From Larimichthys crocea (taxonomy: Eukaryota; Chordata; Actinopteri; Sciaenidae): 64,000 bases of DNA. Numbering within the stretch: position 1 is the stretch's first letter; each line of letters begins with the position of its first letter. Of this stretch, positions 11,738 to 22,883 are shown one piece after another. A program made the translations under genes and the position numbers. The notes under the pieces are model-generated. The model had not been told where the DNA came from and made no database searches. It worked only from the letters and a program-made list of their open reading frames with translations. The DNA lies in assembly GCF_000972845.2 (NCBI RefSeq), contig NC_040027.1, forward strand, positions 13,197,760-13,261,759. Reading direction: 5' to 3'.

Positions 11738-14268
11738 TTACATCTGTGTGAAGCGCTCGTCGTCTGTGAACGACAGGTTGTGAGCGCCGTCTCCTGCTGC
11801 GCCGTTCTCCATCGTCTTCACTCGTCTGGTCTCTTCTTCCCCCTCCTCCTCCTCCAATTCTTCTTCTTCTTCGTCCTTTTTGCTGGAATAAGAAGTCAGA
11901 GCTGAGCTCAGTGATCACATCTACACATATAAATGTAATACAATACAGTCATCCGCTTACAGTCTCTTGTGGACCACAGGGTACACCAGCAGAACGATGA
12001 TGCCAGCACCCACAGAGCCCATGACCACCCCGAACACGATGAGCCATGGAGGGGTGTCAGGGCTGACCGGTGCTGCCAAGGTGGGGATGATGCCGATGAA
12101 CTCCAGAGTTTGATCAGTGAGCAGAAAGGCGCTGTTGATGCGACTCCTGGACTTTCTGTTGGAAAAATCACAAACATTTAGATTTAAAATTGATAGAATC
12201 ATTTAAATACTGAGTTTTTCTAGGCCACAATGTCCCAGATCTAACCTGGAACCTGGAAACCCTCCAAAGGTAAGAGACCAGAAGCCATCTATGAACCCAA
12301 ACACTGTCAGCTGTCTCAGTACAAATGTCCATCATCAGTGTGAGGCCTGAGAAAAAACTTCCTCTCGTCTGCGTGCATCCATGATCTCAATATTTCAGTC
12401 ACCATCCAAAAATGAAGGTGAAGGAGGTGAGAGTTAAAAACACAAAGAACGGCCTGCATCATTTATATTGTTGCTTTAAAGCTCAGCGCTCACAGCACTT
12501 CACCAGGGAGCGGATACTGATTCTGTGTGGAGTACACATCAGTCATGTTAAAGTATTTCATATCAAAGTATTATATTTATCTTTGGGGCAGCAGCTCTGT
12601 GAAGTGAACAGTGAGGATGTTACTTAAAGGTCCAGTGTGTAAGACAAACTAAACACTGACTCAAGACAAGGCCTTTCCTTTACACTAGGTACGATTACAC
12701 AACTAGATGCAACTAAATTCTACACATTGTAACTTTAAAGGAACAGTATGTAACTTTACTTGTCTAGTGGGAAAGAAGTTGGTACTCCAAAACAAATTCA
12801 AAACACTGGAGAGTCGTCACATGTTGCCAGTCCTCCCCTACCAACACGACGGTGCACTCTGTCCCAGAAAGCAGCGAGGGTCGGATATGTCTTTCTCACT
12901 TTGCACGATGCAGGTCAGGATCTCTCTCACAACACAAGCTCACAGCATCCGTATGAGCAAGTACGAGGTCGTACAAACCTCAAAGCTGTAGTTCACGGTG
13001 GTTAATGTTTGAGAATATTATCATACTTAAGATAAATATTAGTGACTGAGTGTTATTGACTTTGTGTTTCTATTAGCAAAAGTTACAGTCTCGCTTTAAA
13101 TACTTATCCAGGGTAAAACTCGTGTGAGCTCCTGAATCATTGAAACTGTATTTGAATAACTGAGAAATGATTTATTACTCATGTGGAATCCCGTCCTGAA
13201 TAATCAATAAATACTTTAAGTACGCAGTGATACAGATTAATGATCATATAATCAAACAGACCAAACACATGAGAAAGCTCAGAGCTGAATGTGACCTCTG
13301 ACCTCAGAGCTTCAGTGTCATGTGATCACCTTATAGCCTCCTCCACATCTTCTTTACCAACGGGGCGCGTGGCGTCGAGCGGTGACGTCACGATGAACCA
13401 GAAGGACACTCTGGGAGTTTCATCACACACGAGGATGTTCGACACTCTGGTAAAGTTCCACGAGACAATAAAGACCAATCAGTGACGTGTTCGTAAAGCA
13501 TGAGTCACTCACTTCACGAGGTGGTTCATGTCACAGTGTCTTTATTTTATAAACTTACTGAAAGTCCTGCCCGCTTAAGTGGTTCCTCATGGCGAAGGCC
13601 AGAGTCGCTCGGAAAAGAAACATCTCATCTTGATTCCAGACATACTGCAAGAACAAGAACAACAACAGCCACGGATCATGTGCGTGTTTCCAGAGAAGAC
13701 CTTCAAGGTTAACTGATCACCAGATGGACTCTGTCCTCGTGTCAGGCAGACGCACATATTCAGCATTTCACTGTTCATAAGAGCAGCTCGAGGCATTAAT
13801 GATCGGTGACTTTAGACAGTTTATTCATGATCTGATGCTTTGATGGTTTCAGGCGGGTTAATATTTAAATACATACGTACAGCTTCATCCCCCAGAGCCC
13901 TTTTGATGCTGAGTCGAACTTTGTATCCATTGGAGGCGTCTACACACGGATGAAACACGTTTAAATTCACAGTGATCTTAAAAACATCGTCTCATCGTCA
14001 GTTATTCGCTCACAGAGTCAAATAATGTCAAACGGAGGTCGCTGTCACGAGGCAAACATTTGAGGTATGTGTCTAAATCCGGCTTTGTCAGATTAGAAGA
14101 CGGTGGCTGCTCAGAAACAGTGTTTGCTGACAGTATCTTCTCACGCCAATGCAAAATATTTAACCTTTTTTTTGTGTGTGTGTGTGTGTGTGTTTACTTA
14201 CCGGGTCTGCAGAGATTTTCTGCCAACGCAGACGACAAACAGAACAGGAGCAAGATCTTCTCCAACAT
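11738..14268 (-). CDS. cltrn: Collectrin (transmembrane protein 27), complete
   Basis: A single-pass membrane protein homologous to the non-catalytic C-terminal region of ACE2. In vertebrates it stabilises apical neutral amino-acid transporters in kidney and takes part in exocytosis. Exons in transcript order are 14202-14268, 13881-13939, 13559-13644, 13330-13446, 11961-12155 and 11738-11882. All have GT-AG borders with matching phases, giving 222 residues, the same length as human collectrin. The reading shows a signal peptide ([16 protein letters not shown]), then [43 protein letters not shown] and the family signature [16 protein letters not shown] membrane helix runs from about residue 147 ([10 protein letters not shown]) to 169. 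The cytoplasmic tail has a run of Glu residues and ends [10 protein letters not shown], like the DERLTPL end of the mammalian protein. There is no peptidase domain, so this is not ACE2. Confidence 0.95.
12624..12737 (+). repeat. Interspersed repeat family B, short copy 2
   Basis: It starts CTTAAAGGTCCAGTGTGTAAG and ends with a degenerate inverse (CTACACATTGTAACTTTAAAG), a MITE-like structure of about 110 bp. It lies in cltrn intron 4, between the exons at 12155 and 13330. Confidence 0.65.
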
Positions 14269-14380
14269 TTCCCCCTTGAGGACAAGAAACAAAATAAAGA
14301 GAAGCCTCCCAGTGATCAGTGATTTGAGGAGCAGTGGAACGTCATTGGATGAAGCCTGAGTTTAATAGTTAAGCCAGCAT

Positions 14381-14381
<1 letters not shown>

Positions 14382-14424
<43 letters not shown>
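14382..14424. repeat. (CA)n microsatellite
   Basis: An uninterrupted CA run of about 43 bp, roughly 115 bp upstream of the cltrn start codon and so possibly within its promoter or 5' UTR. Confidence 0.95.
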
Positions 14425-14426
<2 letters not shown>

Positions 14427-15454
14427 GGACTAACCTGGCTGTATAACATGGAAACTGTAGAGTGTGTGCTGCTGTTTGTTCAAGCTCCCATGAGAGAGAT
14501 GTTTACTCAGCACAGTGCAGTGTGTGACACGGTCACCCATTGTGCCAAGGCACGTATATTAATACTTTGTCTCCAAACACAGATGATATCAAATGAAACT
14601 GACTGCAGAGGGAGTGAAGCATCCGCCCGTATCTGTTCAACGGTCGAGATAAGAGCGTTTGTTGCATTCCTCGCAGGGCAAATCGACCCAACGCGAGCAA
14701 ATGTCACACCAAACCTTTATTTATCCTCCTTTAAAGAGCCGAATCTTGATTTTTCAAGCCCCGTCTAGCTTTGATATGTCAGGCAGGTGATGAAAATCTG
14801 ATTTACTTCAACCAGATCTGCCTCAGTAGATCCTGAAACTTAAAACCTCACAGCACAGAGACAACAGAAGACAAATATTTGAGGTTATTCATCCATTCTG
14901 CCCTGACAATAAGGCTGGTTAAATGTTCAACCTGACAAAGCTCCAGTCTCTCTCTCTCTCTTTCATGACAGCAGACCAGAGGTGACCACGTTAAAAGTGG
15001 CCCGACAATAAACCATCTTTTACTCCTCCCGTAAAGTGTCATAAGTGTTTCTCCATAAAACAGACAACACCCACGCCGGAGCATTATGAAAACATGTTTT
15101 ACAATACAAAATCACGACGCTTCAAAGTCCAGCTCCATGATGTTTTACACGCTTAGTAACAGTGAAGAAGGATTAAAAAAAAATACTACGATGTCTCCTG
15201 TTGTTTTCTCTTCTATTCAAATAAGAAAAGAAAAACTTTAAAGTTTTTTATTTGTGCATACAAACATGAACATAAAATCAAACCTGAAAACAAACACAGA
15301 CATCAGCAAATCAACATTTGATGACTTTGATGAAGATTAATCTTTGTTCTGATTTACAAAAGTTACTTTTGCTGCAACGCCAAACAAAGACTGCAGACAT
15401 GACGCTGAACAGATGATGGCAGCAGAGGCTCAGTGTGTCTGTATACAGGCTACA

Positions 15455-15715
15455 GCAGAAGTGGACTATAACATGCATTAACTACGTTTTCATTCGTGTT
15501 TAATCATCTGAAAATAACAATAATTATGTTTTTTGTTACCTTTGAATGAGACTTTTATATCTACAGACACAGCAGGTCATGTTAAACCTCCATGTTTAAT
15601 GCTGACTCTAGAGAGGGCCTCTCCTCGACACTAGAAAGCAGACGGTGAAGCGAGTGGTATTCATTTGGTTGCAATGTGCAGCCTCAGTGCTGGACCGGAC
15701 CTTTAAAGTGGACGG
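15455..15715 (+). repeat. Interspersed repeat family B, copy 3
   Basis: It matches copy 1 over the TAACTACGTTTTCATTCGTG block, the GAATGAGACTTTTATATCTA block and the right end GGACCGGACCTTTAAAG. Confidence 0.65.
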
Positions 15716-16558
15716 CAAGCGTTAGGACTTAAAAAAGTTAAAATAACGTCACTAAACCTCGTCTGTTTTTAGTGTGTGAGTCCTTTAACATTACTGTGAC
15801 TCATCCAGTCTGCTTTTATTAGTGAGCAGTGATGAAGTTTTATTGAGTGCAAAGTACTAAGTGCTTAAAGAGAGCATTTAAATTTGATTCTACTTTAAAT
15901 TTCCACATTCAGATTTTTTCATTAACACACTGAACTGTCGAATTAAACCAACCTGTTTGTCTCGTGACCTCCTCTGAATGTTAAACGAGCTTATTGTGTT
16001 TCATTTGATAGAAAATCAGAAATCTGCCGAGCTGGACTTGAACCAGACACCTTCTGTTTCCCTACAAACTGAGCTGCTGTGCTCATATATATTTAATGAT
16101 CACCTCCTGCTGTACTTATATAGATATATGTATAAACTGTGTGTATCTTATTATAATGCTACACATTGTGTGTTTATACAGCACAGTAATATCTGTGAAA
16201 TGATCTGTTCACTTTAAAGTTTTATATAGTGTATATAACTTTTATTTTATTTTTCGGTTTCCAGTATATTTTTTATTTATGAATATTACTTTTCTGATCC
16301 ACCTTGTATATCATGAGCTGCTGTAACAAATTGCCCCACAATCAATAAAGTCAATATTATCCTATTTTTATTCTTTTATTGTTTTATTTATTTATCTGAC
16401 TCCTTTATGGTCTTTATGTCTTTATATTGTCTCCTTCTTCTCTTCTTATTCTCACCATCCTTATTTCCTACATTTTCTTGTGTTCTTAAATCTTCATTTT
16501 GTCTTTGTTTGACCTCAGTGTCTGACTCTCTGTTATTAAATTAAATTGATTTAATTTA

Positions 16559-17186
16559 ATTGAGTGTGCCTGAAAGCGCACACTATATGTTATCCACCGC
16601 GCTTCTTCTTTTGCTTATTATTCCTACGGCGTTTTTTTGGTTCACATCTCCTCCCAGAGTTTTTGACGCACACACACAAAACGGGTATCAAAACGTGCGG
16701 CTCGGCTGGGATCGGTGTGCTATGACTTTTTAAAGAGTTTTGGCAAAAACGACGCCAAAAAATGAATGGGTGTGTATTGCGAAAATTTTTGAGAGCTAGA
16801 GTGAGTGATGTCATCGCTAGAGTGGAGAGGGAGAGAAAAATTAGTCGAAAAATACATTTGTAAACTGCGATTGTGGCCGCAAATGTCAAGCTACAGAAAT
16901 CATTTATACATCGAAACGTAGGAAAATTTGTTGTCTCACTCACATTCGCCTGCTAAAGCTGTCACATTTACAGTTTTAGCAGGAGACGCAAAGATGCGGC
17001 AACAACACCCATTGACAGCCTCATAGACTGCCATGTTAAAAAGGCTGGAAATTTTCTGGAGGAAAGCAGAAGTAACGTTTCTCTGAATTGATGTAAAGGG
17101 CACATTTCTTCACTTTATTGACCAAAATAACTATGTAGACGTTCAGGAAGGGCTCAGTATGCTCAAAGTTAAGCCGGTTCAGTGAC
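16559..17186 (+). mobile_element. DNA transposon family C, copy 1 (right part lost or rearranged)
   Basis: It starts with ATTGAGTGTGCCTGA, the same left terminus as the complete copy at 20620. It stays nearly identical to that copy for about 620 bp, apart from small indels; the segment around 16795-16975 shows only a few differences. Similarity breaks at about 17187 and I find no right terminal repeat. Fragments resembling the interior of the other copy (a GAGGTGTGCTTTTTGAA block and GGTTGCTTGGCAACCTCAA) reappear at 17490-17550, so the right part may be rearranged and not simply missing. Confidence 0.8.
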
Positions 17187-17549
17187 TGGAAATCGTCCCC
17201 AAAAGCATGACACACTGTTGTGTCTCGTCACTTGTGTTCATTTCAGTCATGTTCATGTTAAGTGTTTCATGTTTAGTCCTGTATGTCATGAACACCTTGC
17301 CTTCAGCACTTCCTGTCTTATTTTGACGCTTGTTATTGAGACGCTGCCTGATCCTGTTCCACATTCTGCTCCCTATCCTGCAGCTCCTATTGCGTCTCCT
17401 CTGCAGACTGCTGCACACCAAGAGAGTCTCAGTGAGTCACACAGCTTGTGGTCGAGCGGCGACTTCAGGTAAACATGATAAAAATGACTATTCGAGGTGT
17501 GCTTTTTGAATGACCTGACCTGCAGCTCACCCTGGTTGCTTGGCAACCT

Positions 17550-17705
17550 CAAACTTCAGAGCAGAAATAAACATGTTTACAGCCTGGTACAAAAAAGATG
17601 AAGCTTAAACCTAAAGATGCAGAATTAAGAGCACAGCAAGTTTGATTGACAGTCGGGTGTCGTCACACGTTGTTTGAGCAACCAGGCTTCATTCAGCTCC
17701 ACATC
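17550..17705 (-). repeat. Interspersed repeat family A, fragment 3
   Basis: It contains the reversed family blocks AATAAACATGTTTACAGCCT, TTTGATTGACAG and TGTTTGAGCAACCAGGCTTC. It abuts the degraded end of transposon C copy 1. Confidence 0.6.
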
Positions 17706-18284
17706 TTTGCCCATCTTTGGATGTGTTTTTGATGTGTGTCTGCTCATCGTTCGGGGGTGTTAACCCGGTCAGAGCTCTGATGCTCTTGTTAACTGAAAAA
17801 GGACTGCAAAGATGGAAGAGGCTGCTGCAGCATCAACATGTTGCACAATGGACAACAAGAGTCAAAGTGTGCTGGACGAGGAGTTTGACTCTTCACCTGT
17901 CTGTTCATGTGTGCTGTCAAACGTCACCATGAATCCTGTCTGTTTTCTAATAAACACTATCTGAAGAAAACAAGCTGCGTTTATGCAAACATTTACCTGA
18001 ACTAACAGTCAGACAACTTCCCCTTCTTCTTCTTCTTTTCTTCTTTTCCTGAGAAACAAACAAACAAACATTTATATGAACTAATAATCTGCCAACTTCC
18101 CCTTCTGCTTGGTCTTGAGAAATGTGATTGACACATACACACATTATGTAACTGTACACAGTGTGCACTTGAGTCTCCACGTAGTTTGCTTGTTGCAGCG
18201 TTAGATTGTTAGATGTTGATTCTCTACTAAAGCACGACTTCAGACAGTCCAGAGACAGAAGAAGAAGAGAGACAGAGAGTCACG

Positions 18285-20490
18285 ATGGTTGACTTCAAAT
18301 GGATTCTTATAGCGCTGCTTCAGTTTACAGGTAAGAATACATATATCACATATATTAAAAATAACTTGATCAATATTATTAAAGATATTTGATGAGCTCA
18401 GTTTTATTGAACTAAGACAACAAACTCCGGTGTTTGTTTCTAACATGCTGAGTTCAGTGAACTCCTGGAAACAAGGATGAAGAAATGATCGTCACACTAA
18501 CTATGAACATAACAGACATTTTCTCATTCGACTTTATCTTTCATCATTTTCTCTCGTCTTCTTGACAGCAGCAGCTGAAGGACTTCCCCCCTCCTTCGCT
18601 GTCAGAGCTGGACAGGAAGTCACTTTGCCTTGTGAAAATGTGATAGACGGTCAGCAAAACTGTGACAGTACAACATGGGTATTCATTGATTCAAGACAGA
18701 GAGAATCAGAACAGCTGATCAAATTTGGACAGATTGATGAAAATGCCAAATCTAAATCAGACAGACTCAGTGTTACACAGAAATGTTCTCTGGTTATAAA
18801 GAATGTCACACATAGAGATGTTGGACGTTACATCTGTCAACAATGGAAATCAGGACAAAGACAAGAACCAGACTCTGATGTTAATCTGTCTGTTGTTACC
18901 AGTGAGTATTTCCATCATCATGATTTCAGCTTAAACTGTGAAACATCACATTATGATTATAGTGATGAAGTGAATTTCACTCTTGTTGTCTTTCTCTCAC
19001 AATATCTCCATCTTCACCAGTGACTGAAAAGAAGAACAATGATCAGGTGGAGTGGTCCTGTTATATGTTGGCATATGATGGACAATGTAGACGCACAGTG
19101 CAGTGGCTGTATTTCGGTAACAATGTGGATAAAGATAAATGGGAGAGGTCATCACACGCTCCTTGCATTGACTCTGTGACCTTTCAGTCTTCTTATTTCA
19201 ATCACACATCAATCTCTGACTTATTCAAGTGTAAAGTGACTAATGGTGACAAAGTGCAGCTGTTTCCCTTCAGACTTCAGCCCTCAGGTGAGAAACCAGG
19301 TGAGAATATGTTGAGCTGTTTAAAGTCACTTCAGACTGACGTGAATAATCACCTGAAATATTTGTTGATTTTATGGATTTGAAGTTTGAATGTTACATCA
19401 CAACACAAGTTTGTACTGAACACTTTGTTGAGTTGTTTTCATCTTTTCAGGTGATGACACGGCAGCAACGACTGAAAGCAGCATGAAAAGAGGAACCATC
19501 ACGATAGTGTCTCTAATCAGTGATGATTCAGCAAACCTAAAATGTAGTGACTCATCATTTTTATATCTATGTTACTGTATTCTGAGTTATTCTTAGTTCA
19601 CAAAGACATGCAAACAGAAGAACCTTTCCATCCTGACACACTTCTGTATTGTGTGTAATGTATATATGTAACATATCTCACTTCTCTTTTACTCTCCTCT
19701 TTCAAACTGCTGAATATTTTTATGTTGTCATTCTCTTTCCAGGTTGGTGGAGGTTCATCATCGTGCCTGTGGGTTTAGCAGCACTCATAATAATCGTCGT
19801 GGCAGTCAGCATGTGGACAAGAACTAAAGGTGAGAACTTTCACTGATGAAACTCAGAAACAAGAAGTTTGGATGAATCTGGATTTTCTCTGTGGAAGCTA
19901 AAGTTGAATCTTTCTCTTGTCTTTTCAGGGAGAAAAAGACAGATGGATGAAAACATGGTGAGATTTTATAGTAAAGAAACAAAACGAAGAAACGGTGAAA
20001 TCACTGTAAAATGAAAGTCAAATATCATCATTCAAATAAATGTCAAATCTATACATTTACTGAGATTTCAGTTTGCGGTTTTCAGAGAATCGTTATTTTA
20101 CTGAATTATTGGGATCAAACACCTTCAATAAAGTGATGATACTAATAGTTCTGCGGAGAAACACCGTTATTTTACAGATGTTCATTGAATCATGATGGAG
20201 CGACCACTCAGTGCACTTTTACAACACTTGTCACATTCAGCCATACATTCAGAGCACAATCACATTCACACACCATTCAACATTCAACACTTCAGCTGGT
20301 TTCCTCTGATTACGAGACAATCCTGAGCTACAGCCGCCCTGCAGATCAGAGAAGTGGGATTGGGATTGGACAGTTGTCAGTTTGAGTGTTTCAGAGTGTG
20401 GCTTTGATCGTGTCCTGTTGTTTTTCACAGGTGGATGATGATGAAGATGATGGTGCAGTGAACTATGAGAACGTCACATCTTCTGTTTGA
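18285..20490 (+). CDS. Two-Ig-domain type I membrane receptor with ITIM-like tail
   Basis: A probable leukocyte-type cell-surface receptor; ligand unknown. Exons are 18285-18330, 18569-18901, 19021-19287 (alternative end 19299), 19451-19519, 19743-19829, 19929-19957 and 20431-20490. Phases agree throughout, giving 296 residues (300 with the longer exon 3). The protein has a signal peptide, then a V-like Ig domain (VTLPCENV ... DVGRYICQQW, with conserved Cys and DxGxY). A second, divergent cysteine-rich Ig-like domain follows (VEWSCYML ... LFKCKV). Next come a short Thr/Ser stalk, a membrane helix (about 243-262) and a short acidic tail. The tail contains VNYENV around Tyr289, which fits the ITIM pattern and also offers a YxN site for GRB2-type SH2 domains. 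One-domain-per-exon, phase-1 architecture is typical of fish immune receptor families. I cannot place it in a named family. It lies between two copies of transposon C. Confidence 0.85.
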
Positions 20491-20619
20491 GTTTGAGCAA
20501 CACTTCTGCATCCATCAGACTCCACCCATCAACAACTCCTACATCAGCCCAGCATGTTTTAAATGAGTAGATGAAGATTTGAAGTCACAAAAACTTCCTA
20601 AGATCATTTTGAGAGACTT

Positions 20620-21827
20620 ATTGAGTGTGCCTGAAAGCGCACACTATATGTTATCCGCCACGCTTCTTCTTTTGCTTATTATTCTTACGCCGTCTTTTTT
20701 GAGAGTTTTTGTCACACACACACAAAACGGGTATCAAACGTGCGGCTCGGCTGGGATCGGTGTGCTATGACATTTCTAAGAGTTTCGGCAAATGGTTTTG
20801 CCAAAAATCGCCCAAAAATGAATGGGTGTGTAATGCGAGAATTTTCGAGAGCTAGAGTGAGTGATGTCATCGCTAGAGTGGAGAGGGAGAGAAAAATGAG
20901 TCGAAAAATACATTTGTAAATTGCGATTGTGGCCGCAAATGTCAAGCTACAGAAATCATTTATACATCGAAACGTAGGAAAATTTGTTGTCTCACTCACA
21001 TTCGCCTGCTAAAGCTGTCACATTTACAGTTTTGGCTGGAGACGCACGCAGCCTCATAGACTGCCATGTTAAAAAGGCGGGAAATTTTCTGGAGGAAAGC
21101 AGAAGTAACGTTTCTCTGAATTGATGTAAAGGGCACATTTCTTCATTTATCAACACAAAACGACTATGTAGACGTTCAGGAAGGTCTCAGGATGCTCAAA
21201 GTTAAGCCGGTTCAATGATTGGAAATACGGTTTGGCCAGAGATCCTTCCTATTCGAGGGGTGGTCTCAGCATTTTCTCTCAGTCTCTGTCAGAATTCCCA
21301 ACTGACATTGTAACAGGTGCAGTAACTGCTCTGCTGATTAGGTCCTGGTTGCTTGGCAACCTCAAGCCTGCCTGAAGGAGGAGAGGGGGAGGGGCTATTT
21401 TCAAAATAAGAGTCCCTTCAAAATAAAAAACTATATGTGTATTCAGGGGCCGGCAGGCAGAAGCCCAGCGGCGGCCATTTTAGCAGTTATTGGCACTTAA
21501 TTTGAACTTGTCTGTACAAAATGATAATGCAAATGTTAACATGCTAATGGTAATTAGCATTAGCCACTAAGAATTAAATACATGCTAATGCTAACATGCT
21601 AATGCTAACGTGCTAATGCTAACATGCTAATGCTAATGGATAGCTCCTGTGTCTAAATAAACATGTTAAAAATGAATATTTGAGGTGTGTTTTTTGAACA
21701 CAGACCCCCTGCAACAGCCCACTCGTCAGTCTCAAAATTTCTGCGGGAATTTTCTAGTACTGAATTTTCTGAGCAGTGTCAGTAATAATGTATGGGGGCG
21801 ACGGGGCCAGAGTCAGGCACACTCAAT
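20620..21827 (+). mobile_element. DNA transposon family C, copy 2 with both terminal inverted repeats
   Basis: The left end ATTGAGTGTGCCTGA (20620-20634) is the exact inverse of the right end TCAGGCACACTCAAT (21813-21827). This defines a 1.2-kb element with 15-bp terminal inverted repeats. I see no transposase-length reading frame, so it is non-autonomous. The interior carries a GCTAATGCTAACATGC-type tandem stretch near 21530-21640 and AATAAA hexamers near 21420 and 21655. No clear target-site duplication was identified. It begins about 130 bp after the Ig receptor stop codon. Confidence 0.85.
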
Positions 21828-21899
21828 TTCTTAGAAATGTTTCAGTTTAGTTTAATTTAATTTAATTTAATTTAATTAATTTCGTGTTTTTATAGGTTC

Positions 21900-22003
21900 T
21901 ATAGATAAAGTTATTATTTATTTATTATATATATTATATATATATATAATAATATATAATATATATATATATAATATATAATATATATATAATATATAAT
22001 ATT
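21900..22003. repeat. AT-rich (TA)n-type microsatellite
   Basis: About 100 bp of TATATA/AATATAT sequence, largely self-complementary and able to form hairpins, between transposon C and the minisatellite. Confidence 0.9.
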
Positions 22004-22046
22004 ATGCATTATTCAGTGACTGTGTTAGTAGTATGAAATAATAATT

Positions 22047-22569
22047 GTACTAATCATAATTGTTGGGTGGTGTTCAGGTGGTGTTTGGGTACTAATCATA
22101 ATTGTTGGGTGGTGTTCAGGTGGTGTTTGGGTGGTGTTTGGGTGGTGTTCAGGTGGTGTCAGGTGGTGTTTGGGTGGTGTTCAGGTGGTGTTCGGGCGGT
22201 GTTTGGGTGGTGTTCAGGTGGTGTTCAGGTGGTGTTCGGGTGGTGTTCGGGTGGTGTTCAGGTGGTGTTCGGGCGGTGTTTGGGTGGTGTTCGGGTGGTG
22301 TTCAGGTGGTGTTCAGGTGGTGTTCAGGTGGTGTTTGGGTGGTGTTCGGGTGGTGTTCGGGTGGTGTTCAGGTGGTGTTCGGGTGGTGTTTGGGTGGTGT
22401 TCGGGCGGTGTCTGGGTGGTGTTTGGGTGGTGTTCGGGCGGTGTCTGGGTGGTGTTTAGGTGGTGTTCAGGTGGTGTTTGGGTGGTGTTTGGGTGGTGTT
22501 CGGGTGGTGTCAGGTGGTGTTTGGGTGGTGTTTGGGTGGTGTTCAGGTGGTGTTTGGGTGGTGTTTGGG
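22047..22569 (+). repeat. 11-bp G-rich minisatellite upstream of reps2
   Basis: Tandem units of the type GTTCAGGTGGT, GTTTGGGTGGT and GTTCGGGTGGT run for about 510 bp, roughly 45 units with a few 10-bp variants. The left edge is preceded by a 42-bp duplication starting TACTAATCATAATTG. The + strand is G/T-rich and nearly free of A and C, and GGG and GG runs are regularly spaced. Because 11 is not a multiple of 3 and the unit has no stop codon, all three forward frames stay open and give spurious long ORFs. Confidence 0.95.
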
Positions 22570-22883
22570 GACAAAGCAGCTCTTTATTTCCAGACAATGC
22601 CTGCCTCTTCTTCCTGTGCTGCACCGCCCCCCGCAGGCTCAGGCCGGCACTGCTACAATCAGCCATATCAGGCAGGAGGACGGAGCAGGCAGTCTGCCCG
22701 CACACGGGAGGCTCTTGTCGGAGGTGATACCGCCCTCCTGCTGCCAAAAAAAAAAAAAAAAACAACAGAAAAAAAAAACGCCGCTTCCGTCTGGAAACAG
22801 GAGCCGGTGTCCGGGTCGGGATGTATCGATCTGTTTGCTTGTAGTGCTTCTCCGGCTGGATCCTCCATGCGTCAGCCCCGGGA
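22570..22883 (+). promoter_or_regulatory. reps2: Putative reps2 promoter and 5' UTR
   Basis: A GC-richer stretch with several CpGs (GCCGCTTCCGTCTGG, GTCCGGGTCGGG) and one poly(A) run around 22746-22780 lies immediately before the reps2 start codon. No TATA box is obvious. The position makes it the likely promoter and leader, but no transcription start can be fixed from sequence alone. Confidence 0.4.

Larger units (their letters stand above)
14269..18284. other. Intergenic region between cltrn and the Ig receptor
   Basis: No coding exon is supported. It contains a CA microsatellite at 14382, a family B copy, a left-end fragment of transposon family C and a family A fragment. The cltrn promoter should lie just right of 14268; no TATA box is evident to me. 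Confidence 0.6.
20491..22883. other. Ig receptor 3' flank to reps2 5' region
   Basis: No coding exon is supported. From left to right it holds about 130 bp of Ig-gene 3' UTR, the complete transposon C copy, an AT-rich microsatellite, the 11-bp minisatellite and the reps2 upstream region. Confidence 0.7.

Noticed and set aside
12707..13005. Short + strand ORFs between the cltrn exons.
   Set aside because: They lie in a cltrn intron, overlap a family B repeat and show no recognisable domain.
11738..14268. ACE2 as an alternative identity for the minus-strand gene.
   Set aside because: The signal peptide leads directly into the collectrin-like domain, the total is 222 residues, and there is no HEXXH peptidase region.
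16590..16943. Antisense ORF MSETTNFPTFRC..., with a related one at 20712-20999.
   Set aside because: Its similarity only reflects the two near-identical copies of transposon C. The frames end differently and no transposase motif is present.
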